Positions 24,717-37,080 of a DNA stretch of 64,000 nucleotides are shown here, piece after piece. The notes beneath the pieces were generated by a model, which had not been told where the DNA came from, did no database searches, and saw only the letters and a program-made list of their open reading frames with translations. A program made the translations under genes and the position numbers. The stretch comes from Callorhinus ursinus. Lineage: Eukaryota; Chordata; Mammalia; Carnivora; Otariidae. Each line of letters starts with the position of its first letter. Position 1 is the first letter of the stretch. The DNA is taken from positions 954,950 through 1,018,949 of the forward strand of contig NW_020313057.1 of assembly GCF_003265705.1 (NCBI RefSeq), in the 5' to 3' direction.

Positions 24717-24829
24717 TGGCCAACCCAAAGACTTATGGGACATAATAAAATGGTTGTTTGAAACCTGAGGTTTGGGCTGGCTTATTACACAACAGTAGAT
24801 AACTGAATATACAGAGAGCAACATCAAGT

Positions 24830-25732
24830 GATAAGTTATATTAAAAGACTTAAGATTTCAAATTAGAAAATAAAATAAGTAGTATAAAAATAAGTCATCA
24901 TTTAAAAAATAAGTCATAGTTATAAACATGCCCTAATTCTAGAACAATTGAATGTTGGATTTTGCAGTGACAAAATTTTGTGATATGACATCATCACTTG
25001 ACTTTTGCACCCTGGTGGTGTAAAAGGTTATTTTTGCAAAAATGTTTCTGAGGGCTTTATCATTTTTTACCAAGGTCCTCTAAAAGCAGCTGTTATGCAA
25101 CCTATTCTTTTGTGAAGCACTTATCCTGATGCACTATCTGTGTCAGTTTCTCCTCTTGTGTTAAGGTTCTCACTCTATCACATCCTCACGGGGCTCCGTA
25201 GGTAACGTTAGCTTTGTTCCAATATCACTTTCATCAACTTCACGACAACTGCATCTTTTTTTTTTTTAAGGTTTTCAGTTTTACTTTGCAATCTACTTGG
25301 ATCACATTTCTTGATATTTACCAATATTAACAACCACCAGACAGACATGAAGAAAAAGATGCTGAGATGCGAGGCAGGCCCAGAAATTCACATGGGGAAA
25401 TAGCAATGCTTGAATGGAAACTGGTTGTCGAATGATCCGTTCCTAAGAGCACAGATGTGGTTTATTTGAGGAACCTGTTCACTGGGGGAAGGGACTCTCG
25501 TAGTGAGTATATCATGCAAGGTGATCAAAAGTATGTTCCAGCACATGTCACATTGTACCGCATGGATCCGGTAAGAGATCTCTCTCTGTTTGACTATGTT
25601 CTGTGTGCGTGTGTGTGTTCGCATGTCCCTTTGTAAGCACAAAGTATCTAGCATTTGGTTTTCATCTGTGAACTTGAACTGAACTGAGTAGAGAGAAAGA
25701 AAGTAATTCATTTATGCCTTATTTAAGAATGA
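24830..25732. other. Gene-free intronic stretch, nothing recognised
   Basis: No repeat or exon recognised. A T10 run lies at about 25257-25268. Confidence 0.4.
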
Positions 25733-25927
25733 GGGGCGCTTGGGTGGCTCAGTCGCTAAGCGTCTGCCTTTGGCTCAGCTCATGATCCCAGCGTCCTGGA
25801 TCGAGCCCCGCATCGGGCTCCCTGCTCAGCGGGAAGCCTGCTTCTCCCTCTCCCACTCCCCCTGCTTGTGTTCCCTCTCGCTGTTTCTCTCTCTGTCAAA
25901 TAGATAAATAAAATCTTAAAAATAAAA
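25733..25927 (+). mobile_element. Can-SINE
   Basis: Head ggggcgcttgggtggctcag, body gggctccctgctcagcggga, tail caaatagataaataaaatct. It is close to the canonical form, so relatively young. Confidence 0.95.
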
Positions 25928-26499
25928 TATTTTTAGTGATAAATGAAGAAAGCAGTGGCTACATACATAAAATTCTCATGTCTACAAACTAAAACTAAAG
26001 CATGATGTATTTTTTAAAAATAATTTTCAGAAGGTGCAACATAATGGAAAACTGCCCAGATTTCAAATAGCTGTCCAAACATCCAAGGATCAACTAACTG
26101 GGATATTTATTTGGAATTACTGCTGCTACATAAGCCCCCAAACACGGTGGGGAAGAGGGATGCTTGATTTTAGTTTTGTGTGAAGGGTGCTAAATAATAA
26201 AAACATTTAAAATGGCTGCCACGTTTAAGGAACTTAACTTGCAACACTGTAAACATCAAACAACCATTTGAAATTTCTCATGAATAGAAATCTAGCTTTA
26301 CGCTTCAGGAAAAAAAGCTTTCCCCTTTAAATGGCAAGTTAGTCCTAAAAGTGTCCAAAAGTCACATTGTGGGGATAGGACAGAAAGTACCACCTGGGAG
26401 GCAGTTAAAACAAATCTGACCAACCAGTGCACTGTCTGGTTTGTGAAAAATCAGACAGATCATAGTGAGGGGTGATTCAGTGACCAGCCGAGACACAAC
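25928..26499. other. Gene-free intronic stretch, nothing recognised
   Basis: A+T-rich unique-looking sequence without a recognised exon or repeat. Confidence 0.4.
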
Positions 26500-26960
26500 A
26501 CTGGCCAAAGTGCAAATTCGCTACACTTTTCTGAAAAGCAGTTTAACAGTATGTATCTAGAGTCTCAAAATGTTACTTTGCGGCTGGGGATCTGTCTTAA
26601 GGAAATATTTAGAGACGTAAAATTTTTGCACAAAGATTTCATTATGGCATTATTGGGACTAGCAACCAAAATATCTCAGAGTATGGGAAGTTTACATGTG
26701 TAATGGAACAATTATGCAAGCGTTCAAGTTCTACTTTCAAAGACTAATGACACAGGAAAATGCTCTTATTATAACTTCTGAAAAAGCAAAATATGAAAGT
26801 GTATTGTAAGTACTATAAATTTTATGGAGAGCGCATTTATCTACATATAGGTAGAGCTTAACTCAAAATACTAAAATGTTATGTGTGTCTTTGGGTGGTA
26901 GAAGGAGCCAAAATAGATGATTTTTTTCTTTGTTACAATTTAATGTATTTTCCAGGGCAA
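26500..26960 (+). mobile_element. Very old L1 3' region, sense
   Basis: Landmarks in order are ctgtcttaaggaaatattta, gcacaaagatttcattatgg, cattattgggactagcaacc and caaaatatgaaagtgtatt. They follow an ancient L1 3' end, heavily diverged. Confidence 0.55.
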
Positions 26961-27789
26961 ATTTCTGGGGTTTTTTTTATGCTTATCTATTTTCATTTAT
27001 AACCAGTAAAAGGGAGTAAAATGGGAAAAGATCAATGATACCAGTATAAACTTATCCAAGGCTTATACTAATGCCACATGTAAAATAATAGAATATATAT
27101 TTGGAATCCTCCAACTAAAACACACAGACAGGCAAAGACTCATGAACTCAAGAGTTATTTCAAATTCTTCTTTATTATCACAGAGTTGCTAATTTCCCGT
27201 CATGCCTAGAATTGATAGGTTCGTGTGCAAATATTTCTGACCAAATTACATGTCTTTGCAGTGACTATGGTCCACTTTGATTGAATTCAAGCTGTTTCAC
27301 CAAGTCCTTAATGGACTGATCTTTGCTAGCTGAAGTCCTGGAGCCCAATGAGAATTTTGGAAAAGGTTCAGCACTCCAAGTAATTCTTATCGAAGTCCAG
27401 TCACACAAGGACCCAAATCCCACTATCGAATACACTCTTGTGTGAGGTTAGGCGTGCAGATGGAGGATTGCCAAGGAGACATTTTGTAGGAAAATGTCAG
27501 AAATTATGAAATGTGGGTCGTCATTTATAAGCGAAAAAGGGGGATCAAATGAAATAAGGTTTAAGTAAAGATAAACCACGCAAAGACAAAACCATAAAAA
27601 GAACCTTTTTAAAAGAAGGTTAACGTCTGGCAGGTTAGGAGAAAGACAATCAGAAAAGATGAAATAGCATTATTAAAGATTCAATAAATATTTATTGGCC
27701 ATCCATTAAGTGTAAGACCCTGTGCTCTCAATAAGAGAGAACCCCACCCTCACTTGGAGGCTGCGAAGCAACAGTGATGCCTTCATTCA
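26961..27789. other. Gene-free intronic stretch, nothing firm
   Basis: The part near 27670-27760 (tattggccatccattaagtg, then accccaccctcacttggagg) resembles an ancient L2/CR1-era repeat, but I cannot assign it. No exon is seen. Confidence 0.4.
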
Positions 27790-27965
27790 TTCACTAAGCT
27801 GACTATGCATCAGGTGTCATGCGAAGCCCTTAAAATCTCTTATCTCAGGTTCTCACTAGGTTGCTGCCGGGGTTGATACATAGGAGGAAGGTGAGGCCAA
27901 GAAAAGTGAAGACACTTAAAGTCATAGAGCTGAAAAGTTGCGATTTGAACCAGTCTGCTTAGAGA
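27790..27965 (-). repeat. MIR SINE fragment, antisense
   Basis: The order ctcttatctcaggttctcac, ggaaggtgaggccaagaaaa, gacacttaaagtcatagagc and cgatttgaaccagtctgctt is the MIR core in reverse. Confidence 0.65.
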
Positions 27966-28179
27966 ATGCCAAATATTGATCATGATATTTGAACAGCACT
28001 TCCTAGAGAGTTCTGTTAGAATTAAGCAGAAGAGTTTAGCCTATGATTACAATGATAGCTACCCTACATGGATGATTACTACATGCCAAGCATACGTAGT
28101 CCTCGGGCAGAATTTAGAGGTCTGCTTGTCTACATTCTCTCCAACACTACATCTATCCAACTAGCTAGGTAAAATCAAA

Positions 28180-28194
28180 ACAACAACAACAACG
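28180..28194 (+). repeat. Short (CAA)n repeat
   Basis: Five imperfect CAA units. Confidence 0.8.
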
Positions 28195-28436
28195 AAAACC
28201 CAAGGGTCATCCCAGATTCCCCCCTCACCCACAGGGACTTGGTTTCCAAATGCCGTAAACACCACCACTTTACCAGCTCCTTCCTGCCTCCTGTCCAGCT
28301 CTTTATCCTCAAAGCCACACCTGAGTGCAACCACCACCAACCTCTCTCAGGGGGATCACAGTAAGAGCTTCTAACCTGGTCTTCATGCCAGTCAGCTCTG
28401 CCTTCACTAAGCCTCTTTCTTTATGTCTTTTTGTCT

Positions 28437-28647
28437 TTTTTTTTTTAAGATTTTTATTTATTTATTTGAGAGAGAGCACAGAGGAAGAGAGAGAGAGACA
28501 GAGTGAGCGAGCACACGAGCAGGGGGAGGAGCAGGGGCAGAGGGAGAGGCAGGCTCCCCGCTGAGCAGGGGCTCAATCCAGGACCCTGGGATCCTGACCA
28601 GAGCCAAAGGCAGATGCCTAACCGACCGAGCCACCCAGGTGCCCCCA
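28437..28647 (-). mobile_element. Can-SINE
   Basis: Antisense: tttttttttaagatttttat at the left, a purine tract, then cgagccacccaggtgccccc at the right. Confidence 0.95.
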
Positions 28648-28739
28648 GAGTGTTCCTTCTAAAACACAGATTCAAATAAGTCTCCCCCGGAGTCATCCTT
28701 CCAATCTTTAGAAACAAATCTGAACCTGGAACCTGGAAG

Positions 28740-29175
28740 AGCCCTCTGAAGCCACTCTGCTCTGGCCATGTTCAGCCGCCTGCCCTTCTCTGGGCTCAGC
28801 ATGTTCACATGTCTCGAGGTCCTTGAATGTGCCTCCGCCTCTTTTTCCTGAGCTTACAAACCCAATCCACTACACCCTTTTCCTGTCCTGGCTAACTTCT
28901 GCTGGGCAATGGCGGGGTGGGGGGGGGGGGAAGCTTTTGGCATCATGAGAAGCTTTTCCTGATGCTCTTCCTTGTTGCCCAAGCAGTCTGGGTCACATGC
29001 CGATTCTAGGTTCTCTTCTAGCCCTCAGACTTTTACTTTGAAACTCACTTCCTATATTAATGGTTCATGTCCCTCCCTCACACTCTGCCCTCCTTGAGGG
29101 CAGAGTACATGACTCCTCTGCCAGTCCTCAGCCATCCACTGTGCCTGGCCCATGGTTAGTACTTAATTAACATTC
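28740..29175 (+). repeat. L2 fragment, sense
   Basis: L2-like order: gtccttgaatgtgcctccgc, aagcttttcctgatgctctt, ctccttgagggcagagtaca and ccactgtgcctggcccatgg. A G-run of about 14 bases (28918-28931) interrupts it. Confidence 0.6.
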
Positions 29176-29374
29176 ATATGCTTGCTTGTTTTGAGCCAGC
29201 CTTCTTCAGCAAAGCATTTCAGGGAACTCGCACAAAAGACACAGAGTGAAGAAAAAAAATATTAAAGCTGGAGCAAGGAAATTATAAATCAAAGTAGAAT
29301 AAGGACCAGAAAGGAGGAACAGGTTAATAGTTGTTGGCAAAGGGCTAAACAAATTGTCCTGGGATATTTATTTA

Positions 29375-29583
29375 TTTATTTTATTATTTTAAAAAAAAAT
29401 ATTTAATTTATTTATTTGACAGAAAGAGATAGTGAGAGCAGGAACACAAGCAGGGGGAGTGGGAGAGGGAGAAGCAGGCTTCCCGCTGAGCAGGGAGCCC
29501 GATGCGGGGCTCGATCCCAGGACCCTGGGATCATGACCTGAGCTGAAGGCAGACACTTAACGACTGAGCCACCCAGGCGCCCC
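29375..29583 (-). mobile_element. Can-SINE with 20-bp target duplication
   Basis: The antisense SINE ends in ctgagccacccaggcgcccc. A perfect 20-bp duplication (tgtcctgggatatttattta) lies at 29355-29374 and 29584-29603, indicating a fairly recent insertion. Confidence 0.96.
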
Positions 29584-29925
29584 TGTCCTGGGATATTTAT
29601 TTAATCAATTTCTGACTACAGATAATTCTGAGATCATAGCACACCCCTTTTAGGGCCCATCACATTATTTCCCTAAATCAAAACAGCTAAAAAGTATTAT
29701 TAAAAAGCATGGGAAATGGTTTCCCGAAGGTTTTTGGGTTTGGGATTTTGAAGCCATGTTTGTTTTTTACAACTTTCCCTTTATTTTTGCACGCCAAGCT
29801 CTCAGAAGATAGGGAACATGCCATTTTCGCATATTCTTCTGTACCCAGCACAATACTACCTAGGAATACATAAGTTTGTTTGCTTGTTTTTAACTTTCCC
29901 TTACTAATAAGGGCAAGATTCTTTT

Positions 29926-30048
29926 TTTTTTTAAGTTTTTTTTTTTTTTTTTTTTTTGAAGTAATCTCTACACCCAGTGTAAGGCTCGAACTTACAACCC
30001 AGAGATCAGGAGTTGCACGCTCCACTGACTGAGCCAACCAAGCACCCC
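29926..30048 (-). mobile_element. Short variant tRNA-derived SINE with target duplication
   Basis: It ends in ctgagccaaccaagcacccc, the antisense of a tRNA-Lys-like head, but has only a short body and a long T tract (about 29936-29957) and lacks the pyrimidine-rich region. agggcaagattctt flanks both sides (left copy ends in the T tract, right copy at about 30049-30062). Confidence 0.85.
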
Positions 30049-30062
30049 AGGGCAAGATTCTT

Positions 30063-33000
30063 GAGCACATAAATACAACAGCAAGCAATTTTATCTTAAA
30101 GGACATTTCCTATTTCAACTGGTAGAAGCCAATTATAAATCAGAAAACTAAAAGCACTTGGTAAAATTAGTGCAGGTGATTCATGGCAGTAGCTCTTTAC
30201 AAGGAGTAAAACTGGATGATGACTCGTAAGGCTAATTTTTCGAATATATCGACTCTCCACACTAATTTCTTTTTAAGGCAGTTTAATTTTAAAACACTCT
30301 TCCTTGAATTACAGAGAGCTTTTCAGTTGCATGAGTCAATATGTATCTGCAAGGTGTTTCCCACAAAATCAGCTCAGGTCCTTTATTTTGAAGACCACAC
30401 AGTAGACCCGTTTAGACATGCCTTTCACCACCCTGCTTGGCTAATTCAGAGTTACGAAGAAATCAGTTCTGTGTATGTCCTTTCACGTGGTCAGGCCTTG
30501 CCTGTTTGGTGTAAAAAAAGGATATGCAGGACGAGCTGAGAGCCACTGCAAGGAGAGCGAGCCTGATTCTGGCCCACCTTGTCTTGGTCTAGTGACTTCC
30601 GGAACATGATCTGCTGTATGAGAAAGGCCATGCCATGCTTGATGAAAAGGAGAGGCATAGATGTAATGAGCTTCTGTTTTGATAACTTCTCCAATTCCAC
30701 CCCCACACACGGACAAGTCGGTACCAACTGAGCGACATGAGCAACTGGCAAGAAGTAAAGGCTCGGTAAGTGTCTGTTCAGCTGATGAACAGTTTTTGTT
30801 CTATCCACCTTCAATTCCACACTGATGAAATGCAAGGTCAGCCAAAATATCATGGAGATATCAGCCTCTGATATCTTCATGAGCATCATGGCCTCTTTAC
30901 AGGCTTGTGACCAGCCATTGTTATTCTCCTTGAAATATTAAGAAGAGCCACTTTTATAGGTTTGAGGGGAGAGCTTGGACTTTAAATTCTCAGAGCCTAG
31001 GAAGGTAACATAAAGATATTTACTTTCCAGGCATCTGGAAATTTCACCTGAGGACATTTCATTTCAATGTGGCAAATATTTGCTAAGGATCTAGTAAGTC
31101 CAAAGGAGGATACTATGAGAAACAAAGATAAAAAAGGAATAATCTTTTCACAGGAAGCTGAAGAGCCCCCAACACGGTGCCTAGCGCATGGTAAGCATTC
31201 AATGGAGGGGTTTATATTTTTTATATATTGGTGGGACACCTATGATATTAAAGTGAATGCAATAATGTTGGAAAAGAGGTACAAAGCAAATGTTCTGGGA
31301 AGATGCATCTGGATAACATTCACCGGTACTGGAAGTGCTGGGAGGGCTTTCTGGAGGAGGTAGCATTTAGGCAAGGCTGCAGAAAGAAGATTTTTACAAG
31401 GAAGCATCCCGGTGGCATGAGCGACGAAGGGCCTGTTTTAGGATTTGTAAGCAGACTGTAGAGGTTCATACACAGGATGCATGGCAGGTCCACAGTGAAA
31501 GCACGACGCAAGCACTGGGCCCAGAGGAAGAGACCTGTGTTAGGATGGTAATTAAATGGGCAGTGTGAGGATAGGCTGAATGCTGGAGACAAGAGGTCAG
31601 GGGAGGAGTTAGGAAACTAAAGCAATTTTCATTGTTCCTTGGGGATTTTAAGAGCCAGCGAACTACATTTCAGGGCAAAGGAAGCCTGGAAGAACACTCT
31701 CCCCCACCCCCAACTTCCAAAAATATTCCCATGGTAGCAGTGTAAAGTACTCTTCATAATCATACTATAAAACAAAATGTTGAAAAAAAAGTCAAGTCTT
31801 AAAAGTGGACTATAAACAGCATGACTTGAGTAATTTTCGACCTATCAAAATGTGTTATTTATTGGTGGGAAAACATTAAATCAAAATATTTGCAATTAGA
31901 AAGTTCACAGTAATTTGAACTCTGCACTCTCGAAGCCACAAGATGACCACGATTAATATAACATCGTAGGAAGGTCTTCATAAAACTCTGACTGTATTGA
32001 AGCCCTAGCTTTCTATATTGCTGGTTTCATTACCTTCAAGAAATTATGGAATATCAAAAGTATTATCTACAATAATAATGCTGTGTGTTTCTCTGAAGAG
32101 CTTCAGGCACTGTACATACTTTAATTAAATCTCCTAATGTCCTTGCGAAGTTGGCAAGGGATCCGCAGAAGGTGAGTCATTGAAAAGTAGCCAACTAGAA
32201 GACTGGACCAGAGGACCTACTTTTAGGTGAAACCCACTTTTATTATTATTGTTCCCATTTCACCAATGAGGAAATGGAATTATTATTCAGAGAAGGAAGA
32301 TGAGCTATCCTCCATTTTCACTAAAGGCAAAATACACTGCTTTAGGCTCTGTAAGCATTTGCTGGGAGACCTTTAAAAATAGTACAAGAATCATGACCTC
32401 TGAGGTTCCTCCTTTGAGAGCCAAGCAACATTTATTAATCAATACCTAAAATGTGCACCAAAGAGAATACACATTGCCCCTTACTTTCTTTCAAAATAAC
32501 ACAAGACAAGGATCCCAATTTATCATGACATATAATCTCTTAGCTTTAATGGACTGGTTGACCAGTAGTTCAGCTAAGTTCTTTCCACAGCTCCCTTCTC
32601 TATATCCCCAAGCTTCCCAGGCAACAACAGAAAGAAGAGTGGGCACTGGTCTTTAGGAGGTAATACTGGGAGTAGATCTGGTTGGGTTGAAGGCACAGTA
32701 CAAATTGCAGAGCTAGAAAAAATTGAAAAGAGTAGAAAACAGAGCAAGTCCTGACTCTTGGTTCTACCCTTAGGATAGTGGTATAGATTCAAAACCCAAG
32801 AGGGTGAAAAGCAAACATGCATGTAGTTATCATATAGGATCTTGTTTATAAACCAACTCCACTTCTAATAAAGGAAATGAAAGGGCTCATGCCACTTTAC
32901 CAAAACATGATGCCACTGTCTCAATCTAACCACCTCCTGACATCCCAGAAATGCAGTCATGGCTCCAAAACAGAAATCCCAGTTTGAAAAAAAAAAAAAA

Positions 33001-33696
33001 AGTCATGAAAAAGGTAAATGCTATTGTTTTAGGCAATAATTTCATATCACGGAGGTCTTAAAAACAAATGAAAATATGAATAATGAAATCCTATGGCAAT
33101 ATTTGGTTGTAAGATGGTTATATTGATCCAGACTATGCTTAAAATTGTTTGGTTTCTCATAAAAATGAAAAGGCAAAATCAAAAATTTTGATGAGAACTG
33201 TGGACTCTCAAGTTGGGGGAAAATGTCTCTAAAAGACAGCCTTTTTAAATGGAACTAGGGAAGAAGGCAAGATGACAAATTTTGCCTAGTCCTAAAAAAG
33301 TCTGGCACCTGACACAGAAACCTCTTTTTTGGGCAGACTAGTATTCGATGTACTAAAAATAGAATAATAAATGGCTTAGTTCTACTCCGGAAAGCAGATT
33401 TACTACAATGGGATCAAGGGCAAATCTAGTAACTTCATGGGTCATAGAGCAATAATCTCTCCTTCCCAATCTTTGAAATGGCAGGGGGAAAAATGCTCTA
33501 ATGGAATTCTCTAGATTAAAAGACTCACCAAATTAGGAAAATTCTCTATAGCCAAACAACACATTTTTAATTAACCAATCCCTAGTCACATATCTGTATT
33601 TAAATATAAAGGGAATGTAACTGCTTATGTATTTTCCCCATTAAAAATAAGGTGCCCTAAAAGATCTAGAAAGGTTTGTCTAGTGCTATATTTTTG
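30063..33696. other. Gene-free intronic stretch
   Basis: I recognise no young repeat. Faint L2/MIR-era pieces lie near 31160-31205 and 31320-31610. The 132-codon minus-strand open frame at 30889-30491 has no recognised domain or splice context. A T-poor A15 run is at 32987-33001. Confidence 0.4.
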
Positions 33697-34144
33697 AAGT
33701 TTATTTTATTTTTTATTTATTTTTATCTTTATTTTATTTTTTATTTTTATTTTTTTAAAGATTTTATTTATTTTATTTGAGAGAGAGAATGAGAGAGAGA
33801 GAGAGAGCACATGAGAGCAGGGAGGGTCAGAGGGAGAAGCAGACTCCCTGCTGAGCAGGGAGCCCGATGTGAGACTCGATCCCGGGACTCCAGGATCATG
33901 ACCTGAGCCGAAGGCAGTTGCTTAACCAACTGAGCCACCCAGGCGCCCTTTATCTTTATTTTAGAGAGAGAATACATGTGTGTGCATGAGTGGGGTTGGG
34001 GGACAGAGGGAGAGAGAGAATCTTAAGCAGGCTCCACGCCCAATGGGGAGCCCAACGAGGCGCCAATCTCATGACCTTGAGATCATGACCGGAGCCAAAA
34101 TCAAGAGTCCCGTGCTTAACCAAGTGACCCACCCAGGCACCCCA
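33697..34144 (-). mobile_element. Outer Can-SINE, split by a second SINE
   Basis: The body and head lie at 33949-34144 (purine tract, then gacccacccaggcacccc). Its A-tail, seen as T-rich tttatttttatctttatttt at about 33697-33740, continues left of the inner SINE. The repeated tttatctttatttt on both sides of the inner element shows the insertion. Confidence 0.85.
33752..33948 (-). mobile_element. Inner Can-SINE nested in another Can-SINE tail
   Basis: Antisense SINE from tttaaagattttatttattt to ctgagccacccaggcgccc. It is flanked by tttatctttatttt copies (about 33723-33740 and 33949-33962), so it landed in the A-rich tail of the outer SINE. Confidence 0.92.
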
Positions 34145-34486
34145 ATACTATATTTTAATTTGGCATCTCAATCATTACTGTCACCTGCTTCCTAAGAATT
34201 CACAGAAAGCATGTCTTTGAAATATTATCCAACACAAGTATTTATCTATGTATTTATTTACAGTTATGCAAGCAAAAGTTTCCTTTTACTGCAGTTCTGA
34301 CCTATTTTAATAATATTGCCAGTGTACCAAAGGACTATAATCTTAATCTCTTCTTTTGATAGATTTATATTTGTAGCTTTAATAATTTCAAGAAGTTCTC
34401 TAAATAAAAAAGACATTTTTAAGTCAAATTACAAATCTGCTTTTTAAAACACATCAAATTATGAAATGCATCTAAATAAGGTACAG

Positions 34487-34639
34487 GTTTTTTGTTTTTC
34501 TTTTGTTTTGTTTTGTTGTTTAGTAGGCTCCATGCCCACTGAGGAGCCCAACACCAGGCTTGAACTCACGACCCTTAGATCGAGACCTGAGCCGAGATCA
34601 ACAGTCGGACACTTAACAGCCTGAGCCACCAAGGTGCCC
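34487..34639 (-). mobile_element. Can-SINE variant with target duplication
   Basis: Antisense, T-rich left end with (TTTTG)n, right end ctgagccaccaaggtgcccc. taaataaggtacag is duplicated at both edges. The purine tract is replaced by the TTTTG-rich stretch, giving a shorter element. Confidence 0.88.
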
Positions 34640-36269
34640 CTAAATAAGGTACAGTTTTGAATTTAGATAATAGCTTTAAAGTAAAATCAATAATTTATTA
34701 AATATTATAACAAATATCTTTAATTAACATATATAAATTTCAGTTAATGTTAAATGCTATTTGATCTCAGAATTTTTGAGCAGAAAGAGACCATGGAGAT
34801 CATCAAATTTGATGACTTCATTTTTAGCTGCAGACACTAATGCTTGATCTTTTGAAGGCAGACAGCCCAGACTAGAACCAGTCTCCCAACTTGTCAGGCA
34901 AATATTTCTTTTCTTTAACCATGCAGATATTTACTATAAACATCACATTACATTATCCTGTGTCACTTAGTGTGGAAGTACTATTCAGAGGTGACATCAC
35001 TCACTGGCCTAAGGAAGAAGCTACAATTATCTAGGACCAGAAAATCCTATCCCAACTCCACTGTTGATTGGATGACATCAAGCAAGCCATTTAATTGTAC
35101 AGCAGCTTTCCTCTTCCTAATTAGAAAAATAAGGGCTCCAGTAATTTAGACTTCCCTACTTAAATTGGTTGTTGCAATAAGTAGTAATAAAAATAACTCT
35201 AAAGCATACAGCATATCTAAGTGCAAACGAAATACTTAATAGCAAAAACTCATCTTCACTATATTTAAACCAAGGAGTAATAACCACTTTTAGTCGTAAT
35301 TAGGAGGGGGATATATTAGCTGTTGTGTGTCCTTATAACATCTGAACAAGCTAATGCAAGGGTATATCTAACAAGTTCAGTAGCTTCTAGTATTTCATAA
35401 CCTTTCTCTATGTGGACCTAAGCCAGATAGTAATTATTAGTTGAGAATAAACGAGAAATCTTTGACTTCTGAAATGCACCACTTTCCTAACAGAGAGAAG
35501 TGTTAACGAACTACCTGCAGTGTGGCTAACAGAATCTGAAAGTTTTACTACAGAATCATCCTGTAACTGATATATGCAGAGTATAAACCCTACCAAATAC
35601 TATTCCCTCACAATAAAATATCCTTTCCTGGGTGACACGTAAAATCATCCAGCCTGAGCTGACCTTTAAAAGACAAATAAAAACTTATCAACCAGATTCT
35701 CTTGGATAAAAAATAGATCTTGCAACTGGGAGGGATAGAAAGAATGAATAAGTAGGCTTGAAAAGCATTGTATAACACAAATTTTTGTAGAAGAAAATGT
35801 ATCTACTTTGCAGAGAGAATAATCGGAAAGAAAATACCCAAAGATACTGATACGGGTCATTTCTAGGAGACGGAATTTTAAAACATTCCTTTTTCTTTTC
35901 TCCTTCATGTTCTGTTTTAGAACATGAATTAATTTTGTTGTATTTTTTAAGAGGTTACTTTTAATGGAAAAAAATGCTGGAGTCTCTTGTGGGGAGGCAG
36001 TGAGGGACTATCATGCCCACTTCAAGACTGAAACAGGAAGGCTTGCAATGTGAAGTGGTGGTCTTGCTAGAAAACTGGTGGGATCCGCCGTCCTCATGTC
36101 CTGATAGTGGTTTTGGGTAACGAGAGCCAGCACACACGGAGAAAAGTCTGGAGAGGCCACTTTGCTGTGAGCTTCCCACACCTAGGAAGGACTGAAGGGC
36201 AGAGTTGGGAATGGTTTCTCGCCATCCTCAGCTCTTGCCTGGCATGCATCCTTTAGCTACGATTTCCAT
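34640..36269. other. Gene-free intronic stretch
   Basis: There is a weak MIR-like piece near 35040-35180. No exon or young repeat is recognised. Confidence 0.4.
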
Positions 36270-36660
36270 TTCTGGATGGTAGGTCTCCGTCTTAAATTTA
36301 AACAAGCATTGCTTTCGGTGTTTAATTACAATTTAATGGAAATACTACTCGCATTCAAATTAGCTTTTAGTTTTCGCAACACGAGTGTGCATGCAAGTTA
36401 TTGTGTCATTATAATCTCATGTTATAATGGCTTCATAATGCAAGTCCCTATAGGGTTGAATTAGTAGTTTCCTATGGTAATCGCCCATCACTATAATATC
36501 ATAATCACATAAGCACAGTCTCCACATGCCTCCACTGCAATCATTTTGACATTGTAAGAGCATTTTAATAGTATTAGCAGAGATTCTCCAGAGAAATCAT
36601 CTCATTGTCACTGCATTACCATATAAGATTAATTGTGGTATGAAAGCCTAAAAAAAAAAA
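36270..36660. other. Non-repetitive A+T-rich block, possible conserved non-coding element
   Basis: About 390 bp with no recognisable repeat and dense homeodomain-like and octamer-like words (for example tttaattacaatttaatgg, caaattagctttta, aagattaattgtgg). This texture is typical of conserved non-coding elements, but conservation cannot be seen from one sequence. Confidence 0.25.
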
Positions 36661-37080
36661 ATAAGATGATGCTCAGCAATAAAGCATTTCACTTTTCCAA
36701 AGGTCACTACATTTTGCACTAAGGTTTGTGACACCACCCTTCATTGAAGAGACGCCCTTCCACACCATGGACATTTTTTTTGTTTTGTTTTGGTCTGTTT
36801 TTCTTCTTGTTTGCTTAGGATTCAAACTAACAGTCATCAGTTAGTTTGTGCTAGAGAAAGAAACAGCCGCAGTCCCTGTCCTCAAGGAGTTAACAATTTA
36901 ATCAGGTTTGCAACCAGTTATATACAGCATATAGGTCGAAGCAATTAATACCGTCGGGATTAGCAAAGTACTTGCAAGTAACTGGCATGAAGCAGATGTG
37001 AGAGCAAACCACACAAGGTGTTCCTGCAGAGACGTGGTTGATAATTATAAAGGGTTGAACCTATTAAAACAGAAGGACTG

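Noticed and set aside
30491..30889. 132-codon minus-strand open frame
   Set aside because: I recognise no family, there are no splice sites or promoter, and an overlapping frame is equally long.
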